64,000 nt of DNA from Gaoshiqia sediminis (GTDB lineage Bacteria > Bacteroidota > Bacteroidia > Bacteroidales > Prolixibacteraceae): contig NZ_JAPAAF010000008.1 in assembly GCF_025907915.1 (NCBI RefSeq), forward strand, positions 62,001 through 126,000, read 5' to 3'. The position numbers and the translations under genes are program-made. The number at the start of each line of letters is the position of its first letter. Position 1 is the first letter of the stretch. Below are positions 17,901-25,967 of the stretch, piece after piece. Below the pieces are notes generated by a model. The model was not told the DNA's origin, did no database searches, and was given only the letters and a program-made list of their open reading frames with translations.

Positions 17901-18922
17901 TTGGCTATTTCAAAAAATACGAACTACTGTTTAAACAGCCTGCCGGAACCTCGCGTGGGGTGCTGAACACACGCACCGTTTGGTATTTGTATGTGGAAGA
18001 AAACGGTCGGACGGGTTTAGGCGAATGTGCCCCGCTGCCCGGGCTGAGCAAGGAAACACCCGATCAAATCGATTACCTCATCGAAGATGTGTGTTCCGAC
18101 CCGATGCACTTTGCCGAAAACCAGGAACTGCTACTCGACTATCCGTCGCTGCGCTTCGCGCTGGAAACGGCATTGCTCGACCTGAAAAACGGTGGCCATC
18201 GCATCCTGTTTCCTTCGCCCTTTACCGAAGGGAAAGCCGGAATCCCCATTAACGGCTTAATTTGGATGGGAGAGGCAGCGAACATGCAGTCGCAAACAGA
18301 AGCCAAACTGGCAGCGGGTTTTCGTTGTTTAAAGTTGAAAATCGGGGCTATCGATTTTGAAACCGAACTGGAACTACTGCAATCGATCCGCAAACGTTTC
18401 AGCCCCGGGCAAATTACCCTGCGGGTAGATGCCAACGGGGCCTTCAAGGTGGACGAGGCACGCAAAAAACTGGAACTACTGGCAGCCCTTCAACTGCATT
18501 CCATCGAGCAACCGATTGCGGCCGGGCGCTGGACCGACCTGGCCAAACTCTGCGAAGAAACACCCGTTCCGATTGCCTTGGACGAAGAACTGATTGGCCT
18601 GAACAAACGCGAAGACAAGGAGCTGATGCTCGACATGGTGCGCCCCCAATACTTGGTACTGAAACCCAGCTTGCTTGGTGGCTTATCGGGCTGTGACGAG
18701 TGGATTGAATTGGCTGAAGAACGAAATATCGGCTGGTGGATTACCTCCTACCTGGAATCGAACATCGGTCTGAATGCCATTGCCCAATGGGCTTTTACCA
18801 AAAACATAAAAACGCACCAGGGATTGGGAACAGGCCAACTGTTCACCAACAATATCGATTCGCCGCTCGAAATCCGCGGCGAGCAGCTTTGGTTTGATCC
18901 AAATCTGGGATTTGGGCGTTGA
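17897..18922 (+). CDS. menC: o-Succinylbenzoate synthase
   Basis: 341 residues from the ATG at 17897, chosen because it overlaps the menA stop as ATGA and begins at the family's N-terminus; the open frame extends further upstream through menA without coding meaning. Enolase-superfamily enzyme that dehydrates SHCHC to o-succinylbenzoate. Catalytic residues visible: K146 and K148 in CLKLKIG, metal ligands D178 (RVDANGAF), E204 (SIEQPI) and D229 (ALDEEL), and K256 in LVLKPSLLGG. It is followed by 136 bp of repeat-rich sequence before menE. Confidence 0.94.
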   Translation: MIGYFKKYELLFKQPAGTSRGVLNTRTVWYLYVEENGRTGLGECAPLPGLSKETPDQIDYLIEDVCSDPMHFAENQELLLDYPSLRFALETALLDLKNGGHRILFPSPFTEGKAGIPINGLIWMGEAANMQSQTEAKLAAGFRCLKLKIGAIDFETELELLQSIRKRFSPGQITLRVDANGAFKVDEARKKLELLAALQLHSIEQPIAAGRWTDLAKLCEETPVPIALDEELIGLNKREDKELMLDMVRPQYLVLKPSLLGGLSGCDEWIELAEERNIGWWITSYLESNIGLNAIAQWAFTKNIKTHQGLGTGQLFTNNIDSPLEIRGEQLWFDPNLGFGR

Positions 18923-18935
18923 GGTGATGAAAATG

Positions 18936-19028
18936 CTCCGTCATCCTGAACTTGTTGCCCGGCGGCCAGACAAGGTTCAGGATCTCTTGAAAAATAACAT
19001 CAGATCCCGAAATAAATTCGGGATGACA
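18936..19028 (+). repeat. Interspersed palindromic repeat, family A, copy 1
   Basis: Starts CTCCGTCATCCTGAACTTG and ends in a second hairpin ATCCCGAA-ATAAA-TTCGGGAT closing with GGATGACA. The inner part (18936-18989) is nearly the same as 19452-19506 inside menE. Arms CCTGAAC and GTTCAGG pair. It lies in the menC-menE spacer and is not coding. Confidence 0.8.
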
Positions 19029-19029
19029 A

Positions 19030-19086
19030 TTTGAAACCTGAAACTTGAAATTTGGAACTTGAAACTTGAAATTTGGAATTTGAAAC
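19030..19086 (+). repeat. Short tandem repeat CTTGAAACTTGAAATTTGGAA
   Basis: Two imperfect copies of a roughly 27-base unit built from TTGAAAC, TTGAAATTTGG and AAC blocks run up to and into the start of menE. The first codons of the predicted menE (MKLEIWNLKL) are this repeat read as protein, so the true start lies in or after it. Confidence 0.75.
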
Positions 19087-20171
19087 TATTCCCTTCACAT
19101 ATCACCTTAAACGGCCAGCCAACCGAGGTTGAGCAGCTCCTGAAAAACCGCGATAAAAGCAGTGGCTGGGAACGCGACTGGCTCGACTTTCTGGCGGAGT
19201 GGTACAACGACAACGATTTTATTGAAGTGCAGACTTCGGGCAGTACGGGCAGTCCCAAAACCATTCATCTGAAAAAAGAATTTGTGGCAGCCAGCGCACT
19301 GCGCACCATTTCGTTTTTTAATTTACGGGAAGGCGACCGCGCGTTACATTGCCTCCCCAACCGCTTCATTGCCGGCAAACTGATGGTGGTCCGCGCCCTG
19401 CTCGGCAAACTGGATTTGTATGTGGTTGACCCATCCACCGATTTTGACATTCTCCGTCATCCCGAACTTCCTGCCCGGCGGTCAGACGGGGTTTCGGGAT
19501 CTGCTGCTCCCTTCAAATTCGCCGCCATGGTGATCAACCAAGTGGAAAAATGCTTGGAATTTGGAATTTCTAACCTGGAATTTTTGTTGATCGGCGGCTC
19601 GGCCATTCCTTCAACCCTGGAAGAAAAACTGCAAACGGTGCACACCCGCTGCTATTCGAGCTATGCGATGACCGAAACCGCAACGCACATTGCCCTGCGG
19701 CAACTGAACGGTGAAGGGAAAGACGAATGGTACCATTGCCTCGATGGCGTCCGGGTGGGACTGAATGGGGCCGGCTGCATCCGTATTGAAATGCCCGGAC
19801 TGGAAAACGGCTTTCTGCAAACCAACGACCTGGCTGAACTGGTCGATGATCATAGCTTTCGCATTCTGGGCCGGGCAGACAACGTTATTATTTCAGGAGG
19901 CATCAAATTCTCGCCCGAGCAGCTGGAGGAAAAGCTGGAGCCGTTTATCGTCCAGCCATTTATGATCACTTCACTTCCACACGAAACACTGGGCCAGCAA
20001 CTGATTTTGGCCGTTGAAGAAACCGAAACCCCGGAACTGTCCGGTGAATTACAGTCCATCTGCCGTCAACAACTCAATAAATACGAGCAGCCGCGCCAGA
20101 TTTGCTTTGTCAGGGAGCTGCCCCGCACACCAAACGGAAAAATCAACCGGGCGGCCCGGCTATTTCGTTAA
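19059..20171 (+). CDS. menE: o-Succinylbenzoate-CoA ligase with an in-frame repeat insertion
   Basis: Up to 370 residues, ANL (AMP-forming) superfamily. It activates o-succinylbenzoate for MenB. Motifs: VQTSGSTGSPKTIHL (about 66-80), YSSYAMTETATHIA, ILGRADNVIISGGIKFSPEQ and the C-terminal lysine stretch RTPNGKINRAA. The protein is short for an ANL enzyme but normal for Bacteroidota MenE. Two oddities are seen. There is no ATG near the expected N-terminus: the start is TTG at 19059 or 19080, both in a tandem repeat. And residues about 132-149 (from LRHPELPARRSDG) are encoded by a palindromic repeat copy that keeps the frame. Convergent with the next gene, 9 bp apart. Confidence 0.9.
   Translation: MKLEIWNLKLFPSHITLNGQPTEVEQLLKNRDKSSGWERDWLDFLAEWYNDNDFIEVQTSGSTGSPKTIHLKKEFVAASALRTISFFNLREGDRALHCLPNRFIAGKLMVVRALLGKLDLYVVDPSTDFDILRHPELPARRSDGVSGSAAPFKFAAMVINQVEKCLEFGISNLEFLLIGGSAIPSTLEEKLQTVHTRCYSSYAMTETATHIALRQLNGEGKDEWYHCLDGVRVGLNGAGCIRIEMPGLENGFLQTNDLAELVDDHSFRILGRADNVIISGGIKFSPEQLEEKLEPFIVQPFMITSLPHETLGQQLILAVEETETPELSGELQSICRQQLNKYEQPRQICFVRELPRTPNGKINRAARLFR
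19452..19506 (+). repeat. Interspersed palindromic repeat, family A, copy inside menE
   Basis: Starts CTCCGTCATCCCGAACTTCC. Arms ATCCCGAA (19459-19466) and TTCGGGAT pair. It aligns base for base over most of its length with 18936-18989. It encodes RHPELPARRSDGVSGSA in frame with menE and lies between PSTDFD and PFKFAAM, where MenE proteins normally run straight on. Confidence 0.85.
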
Positions 20172-20180
20172 CCGGAAAAC

Positions 20181-22934
20181 CTATTCCACTTTATAATTGA
20201 AAAAGCTGTTGTCTTCGTTGCCAACCAGCAGGTTGAAATAGGGGTTGCCGGTGCTCAGAAAGCCAATGCTGAAATCGGTATTCCCGTGGAGCGGGAAGCC
20301 ATCGTACAATTTGCCATCGATATTCATCAGGTAAACGCGGTTTTCATCGCGGCACACCACACCAATTTTCTTATTATTCGCAGCAAAAGTATAGACATTT
20401 GGTCTGCCTGAAACTGGTGCGTTTAACTTGCGGTCGAACAGCTTTTTGCCTTGATCGGTAAAGGCGTACAAGCGGTTTCCATCGGCCACAATAAAATCTG
20501 TTTTTGCATCGCCATTCAGATCTTCGGCCACAAAATAGTGGTCGGCGCCAAAGCTTCCCAGGTCGCGTGTGGCCGATTTGCCATCGAAGTATTGCAGGTG
20601 CACCACTCCTTTGCTATCCGTAGTAACCACGGCCGGGGCAGCCCCATCGGCCAGGTACAAATCGTTACCCGAATGATCAAAGTTATCAGTCGTTTTCACC
20701 CGGATGCTGCCCTGCCGGTCGAGGATGTACGTTTTATACCGGTCAGCACAAACCAGATAATCTTTTCCTGCAACCCGGAAATGTTTCAGCGGATTGGCCA
20801 CCACGCCATCCGTTTTGTCGAAATTCCAGCCGGATACCAGTTTCCCGTCGCGGTCGTACGCATAAATCTGCTTGTTCTCGCAAGCCACAAAAAAGCGATA
20901 GTTCCGGTTGCTATCGTAGTCGAACACCGCCACACCATTGGTGGCCGGCGAGCGGAAGTTGACCGGGAATTTGGCTACGTTGTTGCCGTTCCGGTCGAGC
21001 AGGTACAAGTGGTTCTTCGTATTGAACAGGTACTGCAATTTGCCGTTCCGGTAATAATCTACCTGGTAAACATCGCCCAGGATTTTGCCGGAAAGCTTGA
21101 TCTTCCACAAACTCACGCCTTCCTTATTGATCAGGTACAAATTGTTTTTATTGTCCTGGACAATTACCTCTTTATTTTTTTTATCGTTGTGATTAACAAC
21201 AAGCTGCGGCTTGATGGATATCGTAGTGTCCAGCTTGCTTTGCCATACCGTTTGCGGTTCTTCTTTCAATACCGGATCGTATTTCAGGTACAGGTTGTTA
21301 AGAAATTGGCCCGAATTGGACGAAAACTGCCAACCCAGCGCGTAAAATTTGCGCAGGCCAACCTCGTTTTCCTGAATGGCACCAGAGGTTTCTTCTGTCA
21401 GATAATAACTTTTCAGGTTGAAGGCCTTTGAAAAATTGAGGTAGAAATAGAGGCTCGACCGCGAAGCCATTTGCTGGTTGAACTTCTGGAAATGAATATC
21501 TTTTGCCAGCGTGGACGACAGCACCAGATCATGAATGTAATTTTTCAGGGCCGGGAGGTTGTCGGCAAAAATCAGGTAATTGTCGTAAAAAGCGAGGTAG
21601 TTGCTTTCGGCGGCACTGAAAGCCTGGCCAAATAACAATTCTGGCACATTGCCAAACGGAAATTCGTAAATGGTAAATGCCTTCTCCTGCTGAATCTGAT
21701 AGTTAGTTTGCATCTGTTCCAGACTTTTTTTGTTCGCCTTGGCATAGTTTTCAAGCATGGGCAGCAACTTCTCACGCGCCACCGACTGCCCTTTCACCCG
21801 GGCAATAAAGAAGCGGTTGCTGGCCGGTTCGTTTTGGGTGACTGCCCCAAAAGCCAGGGCATATTCGTCGCCGGCAATCTCTTCGAAAAACGAAATGAAC
21901 GGCTTTTTGCTGAACCGTTCTAAAGCCTTGAGCTTGGCTTCGCGCGAATAGTAGCTACCCTGCTTTTTCAAAAACTCCTCAAATTCGGATTGGAACGCTT
22001 TGAAGTCGGGTACATTCAGACTGACAAAGAGGCTGGTATTGGCCGACAACACCTGATCCATATTAAACCGGCCGGCGTCCTGCCTGCGGAAAATCTCCAG
22101 GTAATTATCATTCAACGGATTGGAAAAACTAAACCCGCCAAGTAAAATTTCCGTGTTTTTCAGGTTCACATCCAGCTCGGTCCAGTCAGCAAAACGATCC
22201 AGCTGCTGCAACATTTTTCGAAAGTTGGGTGCAATAGAACTCCCAATCAGTTGCGCAATTTTTTCGTGATTGATAAACAGGTTGAAATCGGAACTGCCGC
22301 CCACCGTATTATACAACGACTTAAACTGCTCCTGATCGAGCAGGCTTTCTGCTGAAATCTGGCGCACAGCCTCTTCAACAAACAACGCATAGCGGCTAAA
22401 CAGAAAAATTCCCTGATCTTCGGCAAAATGGTATTCCTCGTCACCCGACCGGAATTGGAAAACTTCAACCTGGTCGTACATCCGCCTGGAAAGGATTCCT
22501 TGCCCGTTTTGCGAAAGTCCTTCAAAATAACCGATCAGGCTTTTGCGTTCGGCCCGGTTGTCGAGACTGAAAGCAAACAAACATCCCACTCCATTTTTCC
22601 CGGCTGGATTAAAGGAAATCAGCACCGATTTATCATTCACGGCCTTCCGGAGCTGGTCATTATCGCCCAGCAACGCTTCCAGGCTATTCACATCATTCCA
22701 GAATGCCTGTAATTCGGGAATAGCTTTTAGCTCCGCCAACAAGGGGTTGTCGCTGCTCAGCATTTTTACCATACTTTTCATCTCGGCCACCTCAACCACC
22801 AAAGGGGTTTTCAGAGGGATGGCACGAAAAGCTGAGTTTTCGGAATACGCCTGGGTTTGCCGGGCCATGAAAAACCAAACAGCCCCCAGAATAACAATCA
22901 ACAAAATTAGAGTGGGAAAAAGAAACTTGCGCAT
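20181..22934 (-). CDS. Large membrane-anchored protein: DUF3352-like region plus beta-propeller
   Basis: 917 residues from the ATG at 22934, preferred over an ATG 42 bp further up because a -7 promoter element lies between them and a membrane anchor (about 4-26) follows at once. Residues about 40-600 resemble DUF3352 proteins: AFRAIPLKTPLVVEVAEM, an FNPAGK-like region, and repeated aromatic strands. From about 600 there are at least five blade-like repeats of the form LYLINKEGVSLWKIKL, LYLLDRNGNNVAKFP, IYAYDRDGKLVSGWNF, ending YKVE, as in PQQ/WD-like propellers. The protein is probably in the cell envelope, facing the periplasm. Function is unknown and no catalytic motif is seen. Confidence 0.8.
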   Translation of the reverse strand: MRKFLFPTLILLIVILGAVWFFMARQTQAYSENSAFRAIPLKTPLVVEVAEMKSMVKMLSSDNPLLAELKAIPELQAFWNDVNSLEALLGDNDQLRKAVNDKSVLISFNPAGKNGVGCLFAFSLDNRAERKSLIGYFEGLSQNGQGILSRRMYDQVEVFQFRSGDEEYHFAEDQGIFLFSRYALFVEEAVRQISAESLLDQEQFKSLYNTVGGSSDFNLFINHEKIAQLIGSSIAPNFRKMLQQLDRFADWTELDVNLKNTEILLGGFSFSNPLNDNYLEIFRRQDAGRFNMDQVLSANTSLFVSLNVPDFKAFQSEFEEFLKKQGSYYSREAKLKALERFSKKPFISFFEEIAGDEYALAFGAVTQNEPASNRFFIARVKGQSVAREKLLPMLENYAKANKKSLEQMQTNYQIQQEKAFTIYEFPFGNVPELLFGQAFSAAESNYLAFYDNYLIFADNLPALKNYIHDLVLSSTLAKDIHFQKFNQQMASRSSLYFYLNFSKAFNLKSYYLTEETSGAIQENEVGLRKFYALGWQFSSNSGQFLNNLYLKYDPVLKEEPQTVWQSKLDTTISIKPQLVVNHNDKKNKEVIVQDNKNNLYLINKEGVSLWKIKLSGKILGDVYQVDYYRNGKLQYLFNTKNHLYLLDRNGNNVAKFPVNFRSPATNGVAVFDYDSNRNYRFFVACENKQIYAYDRDGKLVSGWNFDKTDGVVANPLKHFRVAGKDYLVCADRYKTYILDRQGSIRVKTTDNFDHSGNDLYLADGAAPAVVTTDSKGVVHLQYFDGKSATRDLGSFGADHYFVAEDLNGDAKTDFIVADGNRLYAFTDQGKKLFDRKLNAPVSGRPNVYTFAANNKKIGVVCRDENRVYLMNIDGKLYDGFPLHGNTDFSIGFLSTGNPYFNLLVGNEDNSFFNYKVE

Positions 22935-22950
22935 AATACCGGTTTTTGAA

Positions 22951-22958
22951 CAAAAATA
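22951..22958 (-). promoter_or_regulatory. Candidate -7 element of the DUF3352/propeller gene
   Basis: TATTTTTG on the minus strand, 16 bp before the ATG at 22934. It supports that start over 22976. No TTG at ideal distance. Confidence 0.45.
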
Positions 22959-23056
22959 GTCGGTTACCAGCCACAAAGTAAATAAATGGAGGGGGAATTA
23001 CCCAGTAATTAGTGGCATAGTCGCAGACATTATTTTCTGTCAACATGCGATTGCGC

Positions 23057-23120
23057 CAAACCCTTTCCCCTCCTTTCTCAAGGAGGGGTGGCTTCGGTAT
23101 GCCGGAGCCGGGGTGGTTTG
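23057..23120. repeat. Palindromic repeat, family B, three-way structure
   Basis: Two hairpins, CCCCTCCTT-TCTC-AAGGAGGGG (23067-23088) and GGCTTCGG-TATG-CCGGAGCC (23090-23109), enclosed by the outer pair CAAACC/GGTTTG. It ends 6 bp from the U32 stop codon. Resembles the GC-rich interspersed palindromes of Bacteroidota; it could also act as a terminator for the U32 gene. Confidence 0.75.
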
Positions 23121-23126
23121 TTACCA

Positions 23127-24395
23127 TTATCGCCGGTGCTTCACCTCGCGGGCCGGGACTATCTTGTACAGTTTATCGGACCTTCTGATTTTCTCGGCCA
23201 CACGCACCGAAAACAGATCCCCTTTTTTGGCTTCGGAAACAGGTTTCAGGTCCACCCGGATTTCCTCCACCACCGTTTCCACCACGCCGGTCGTGGGACC
23301 GGTCACCAGTATTTTGTCGCCCACTTTCAGCGAACCGGCTTCCAGGTGGAATTCAGCCACCCCAATATTAGGAAAATAGTTCATGCCTTTGCCAATATAA
23401 ACCTTGCGCTCGGTAGCCAGCGAACCATAATTTTTGCTCCACTCGCCCAATCGTTGCCCCAGGTAGTAGCCATCCCAGAAACCCCGGTTAAATACCGTGC
23501 TCAAACGCTGGTCCCAACCGGCCACCTTTTGGTCGGTAAACGAGCCGTCGAAATAGGCATCGACGGCCTCGCGGTAACATGCTACCACCGTCTTTACATA
23601 TTCCGGGGAACGGGCACGCCCTTCAACTTTCAGCACCGAGACGCCGGCATCGAGCAGCTTGTTCAAAAAATGAATGGTCTTCAGGTCTTTAGGCGACATG
23701 ATATACTCATTGTCGATCTCCAGCTCGGCGCCGGTTTCCTGGTCGGTAACCGTGTAGGCGCGGCGACAGGTTTGCATGCAGCTGCCCCGGTTGGCCGAGC
23801 TGTTCATCTCGTGCAGGCTGAGGTAACATTTGCCCGACACGGCCATGCACAGCGCCCCGTGGACAAACATTTCCAACTGCACCAGCTCGCCCTTCGGTCC
23901 ACGAATATTTCGCTCGCAAATCTGATGGCTGATTTCCGCTACTTTGTCCAAATCCATTTCGCGGGCCAGTACTACCACATCCGCAAATTGGGCATAAAAC
24001 TTCACCGCCTCAATGTTGGTAATGTTCACCTGGGTAGAAATATGGACTTCCACGCCGATGGAACGGGCATACATAATCGCTGAAATATCGCTGGCAATGA
24101 TGGCCGAAATGCCTGCCTCTTTGGCGGCATTAATCACCCGGTGCAGCTTGTCGAGTTCGTTGTCGAAAATAACAGTATTGACGGTCAGGTAGGTTTTCAC
24201 CCCGTTTGCGTGGGCCTTTTCGGCGATGGCATGCAAATCGTCGAGCGTAAAATTGTTCGACGAGCGGGCACGCATATTCAACTGCTCCACTCCAAAATAA
24301 ACCGATCCGGCACCCGCCTGAATGGCAGCAGCCAACGACTCGTATGAGCCCACAGGGGCCATAATCTCTACATCTCTTCTTTCCATGTGGTTCAA
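23127..24395 (-). CDS. U32 family peptidase / RNA-hydroxylation-type protein
   Basis: 422 residues. N-terminal IMAPVGSYESLAAAIQAG and the signature LEMFVHGALCMAVSGKCYLS, followed by NRGSCMQTCRR, are diagnostic of family U32. The cysteines C207, C214, C227 and C231 (approximate) could bind an iron-sulfur cluster. Historically called collagenases, relatives such as TrhP/RlhA act in tRNA or rRNA C/U hydroxylation and UbiU/V in quinone hydroxylation; which applies here is not settled by sequence alone. The C-terminal part is a small beta domain typical of the longer members. A good promoter precedes it and a palindromic repeat follows the stop. Confidence 0.88.
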   Translation of the reverse strand: MNHMERRDVEIMAPVGSYESLAAAIQAGAGSVYFGVEQLNMRARSSNNFTLDDLHAIAEKAHANGVKTYLTVNTVIFDNELDKLHRVINAAKEAGISAIIASDISAIMYARSIGVEVHISTQVNITNIEAVKFYAQFADVVVLAREMDLDKVAEISHQICERNIRGPKGELVQLEMFVHGALCMAVSGKCYLSLHEMNSSANRGSCMQTCRRAYTVTDQETGAELEIDNEYIMSPKDLKTIHFLNKLLDAGVSVLKVEGRARSPEYVKTVVACYREAVDAYFDGSFTDQKVAGWDQRLSTVFNRGFWDGYYLGQRLGEWSKNYGSLATERKVYIGKGMNYFPNIGVAEFHLEAGSLKVGDKILVTGPTTGVVETVVEEIRVDLKPVSEAKKGDLFSVRVAEKIRRSDKLYKIVPAREVKHRR

Positions 24396-24406
24396 TCAAT
24401 TGGCCG

Positions 24407-24437
24407 CAAAATTACATTTAATTTGGCGATGTGCCAA
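24407..24437 (-). promoter_or_regulatory. Bacteroidota-type promoter of the U32 gene
   Basis: On the minus strand: TTG (24437-24435), 20-base spacer, TAATTTTG (24414-24407), then 11 bp to the ATG at 24395. It has the same TTG-N20-TAnnTTTG layout as the ATPase promoter. Confidence 0.6.
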
Positions 24438-24781
24438 TTTTGGCGGCGAAGGGACAGGGAAATCGCTTTTAGGAATTAAATGCCATTCTTTCTGTTAGAA
24501 GATGTTAAACTGCTCTTTTTAGGTCGTCACCACCCGTCCGGCCACGGCATACCGTGGCCTTACACGCCGTATAAAATCCGAAACGCCCTAAAACGGGAAA
24601 GCCAAGTACGGTCACGACACGTCGTGACCAACATGCCATAGCCACGTGGAAAGCCCATATTAACTTATCCTGCACCTACCGGAAATGCCTCAGGCATTGG
24701 AAACTATTGAGGCACATGTGCCTTGAAAGGGTGAACTATATTTTAAAAGCGATTTCCCTGATCGAAGCGAGGAATGCTCCC
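24438..24781. other. Intergenic region with a cluster of palindromes
   Basis: No credible ORF. It holds GGCCACGG-CATA-CCGTGGCC (24540-24559), GGTCACGACACGTCGTGACC (24610-24629, 9-bp arms), AATGCCT-C-AGGCATT (24684-24698) and GGCACATGTGCC (24711-24722). The last two can also pair as GCCTCA with TGAGGC. Dense perfect palindromes suggest a structured RNA, a repeat element or a decayed mobile element; I recognise none. Confidence 0.6.
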
Positions 24782-25252
24782 CTATTCACTGACCGGCAGC
24801 AGCAAGCCTTCCTGGTAATGCCGGATCCATTCGGCCAGCGAATCCACCTGGGCGGTGGACAATCGCGCTTCGTGATGGATAAACGAATACGATTTCAGGG
24901 GCATGGCCCCGCGCTTTACTTCCCCGCTCATGTCTTCCAACAAACCGATGCGGTCAATAACCGAAAGGCTTCCCCATTCCGAGAAGTTCAGCTCCTGCTT
25001 CCCTTCGGTGATATGCTGGCTGATTAGCCACGAAACCAGCGCCAAGCGGTGGTACCAATCGTAATTGGTCTGGTTGGAATGGCAATCCATACAGGCATTG
25101 TTCAGCATCCGTTGCACACCCGGCGGCACCTGAGTTTGTCGATATAAATGGGCAGCGGTTACTTCCCCCGAATTTCGTTCTGGCTGAAAAAACTGCATGG
25201 CCAGAAACACGGCCACCAATAGCAATCCACCAAGGCGAAGGATCTTCTTCAT
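24782..25252 (-). CDS. Haem-binding domain protein, membrane-anchored (CxxCH)
   Basis: 156 residues from ATG 25252, chosen because a hydrophobic anchor (MKKILRLGGLLLVAVFLAMQ) follows; the open frame runs 30 codons further into the neighbouring gene without sense. One haem c site CMDCH (C54-H58) within NNACMDCHSNQTNYDWYHRL fits the haem-binding domain of small Bacteroidota cytochromes. Likely a periplasmic single-haem electron carrier or sensor. It starts 50 bp after the stop of another CxxCH protein on the same strand, and the two are probably co-transcribed. Confidence 0.8.
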   Translation of the reverse strand: MKKILRLGGLLLVAVFLAMQFFQPERNSGEVTAAHLYRQTQVPPGVQRMLNNACMDCHSNQTNYDWYHRLALVSWLISQHITEGKQELNFSEWGSLSVIDRIGLLEDMSGEVKRGAMPLKSYSFIHHEARLSTAQVDSLAEWIRHYQEGLLLPVSE

Positions 25253-25302
25253 ATAATTGAGATTAAACGTGTTTGAAACCGACCGGTTTAGGCTGCAACG
25301 GA

Positions 25303-25692
25303 CTATTGCTTCAACAAAGCTGCGCTTTCTTTTTTCACCCACTCAACCAGCAAATCGGCCTCTTCTTTGGTGAGCGCTGCCTTGGGGTACTTCGTCACAA
25401 ACTTTTTAGGCGGCATGGCGCCCTTCTCAATTTCCTTTTGGATATTGGAAAACACGGCCAGTTGTTTGATTTTACCCAGTTGATCCAGCGTATTGAAATT
25501 CAGTCCTGCCTTCGCTTCTTCATCTCTCTCCCCGTCGTAGTGACAATCGTAGCATTTGTTGATCATCACCGTTTTCACCTGCCCGGGCATTGGGTAGGTA
25601 ATTTTTTCGGGCTTGGGAGCTTCCTGGGCAAATGCCGCTGTTGCCCCCGGCAACGCCATAAGCAGGACGAATAAATGGGCTTGTTTTATCAT
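25303..25692 (-). CDS. Exported small haem-binding protein (CxxCH)
   Basis: 129 residues from ATG 25692. A clear signal peptide ends at AFAQE (about 23), so the longer open frame upstream is rejected. One haem c site CYDCH (C47-H51) in MINKCYDCHYDGERDEE and a later methionine (GAMPP, about 93) that could be the sixth ligand. Similar in layout to the downstream protein (both have GAMPxK after the haem site), so the pair looks like an old duplication. Partner enzyme unknown; no oxidase or reductase is adjacent. Confidence 0.8.
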   Translation of the reverse strand: MIKQAHLFVLLMALPGATAAFAQEAPKPEKITYPMPGQVKTVMINKCYDCHYDGERDEEAKAGLNFNTLDQLGKIKQLAVFSNIQKEIEKGAMPPKKFVTKYPKAALTKEEADLLVEWVKKESAALLKQ

Positions 25693-25833
25693 GATTTCAC
25701 AATTAAAAGCCCAGCCATCTGATGAATAGTTGGGCGCTCCAGTAAAAACTTCCCAACAAGTGATTTTGTTCAAAGCGTGCAAAATCAGGTTCCTTACGTT
25801 GCCCTCAACATGATGAAAATAGAAACCTCAAAG

Positions 25834-25921
25834 CGCCATCCCGAATGTATTCCGGTACCTGTACCTGCAACGGCAAAGAAGCCAACTTCCAACAGATCCT
25901 GAAACGAGGTCAGGATGACAG
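25834..25921 (+). repeat. Interspersed palindromic repeat, family A, degraded copy
   Basis: Begins GCCATCCCGAATGTATTCCGG and ends CAGATCCTGAAACG then GGTCAGGATGACA. The ends match the outer parts of the copy at 18936-19028 while the middle differs. It lies between the haem operon promoter region and the sprA stop. Confidence 0.6.
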
Positions 25922-25967
25922 CCAACAAAAGCCTATCTCCCCCCCAAAAAAACAAACTTAAATCCTT

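Noticed and set aside
20451-21431. 326-residue plus-strand frame
   Set aside because: It is the reverse of the DUF3352/propeller gene; the composition (many Val/Ile/His) is that of a shadow frame.
23088-24083. 331-residue plus-strand frame
   Set aside because: Antisense to the U32 gene, which has full family motifs.
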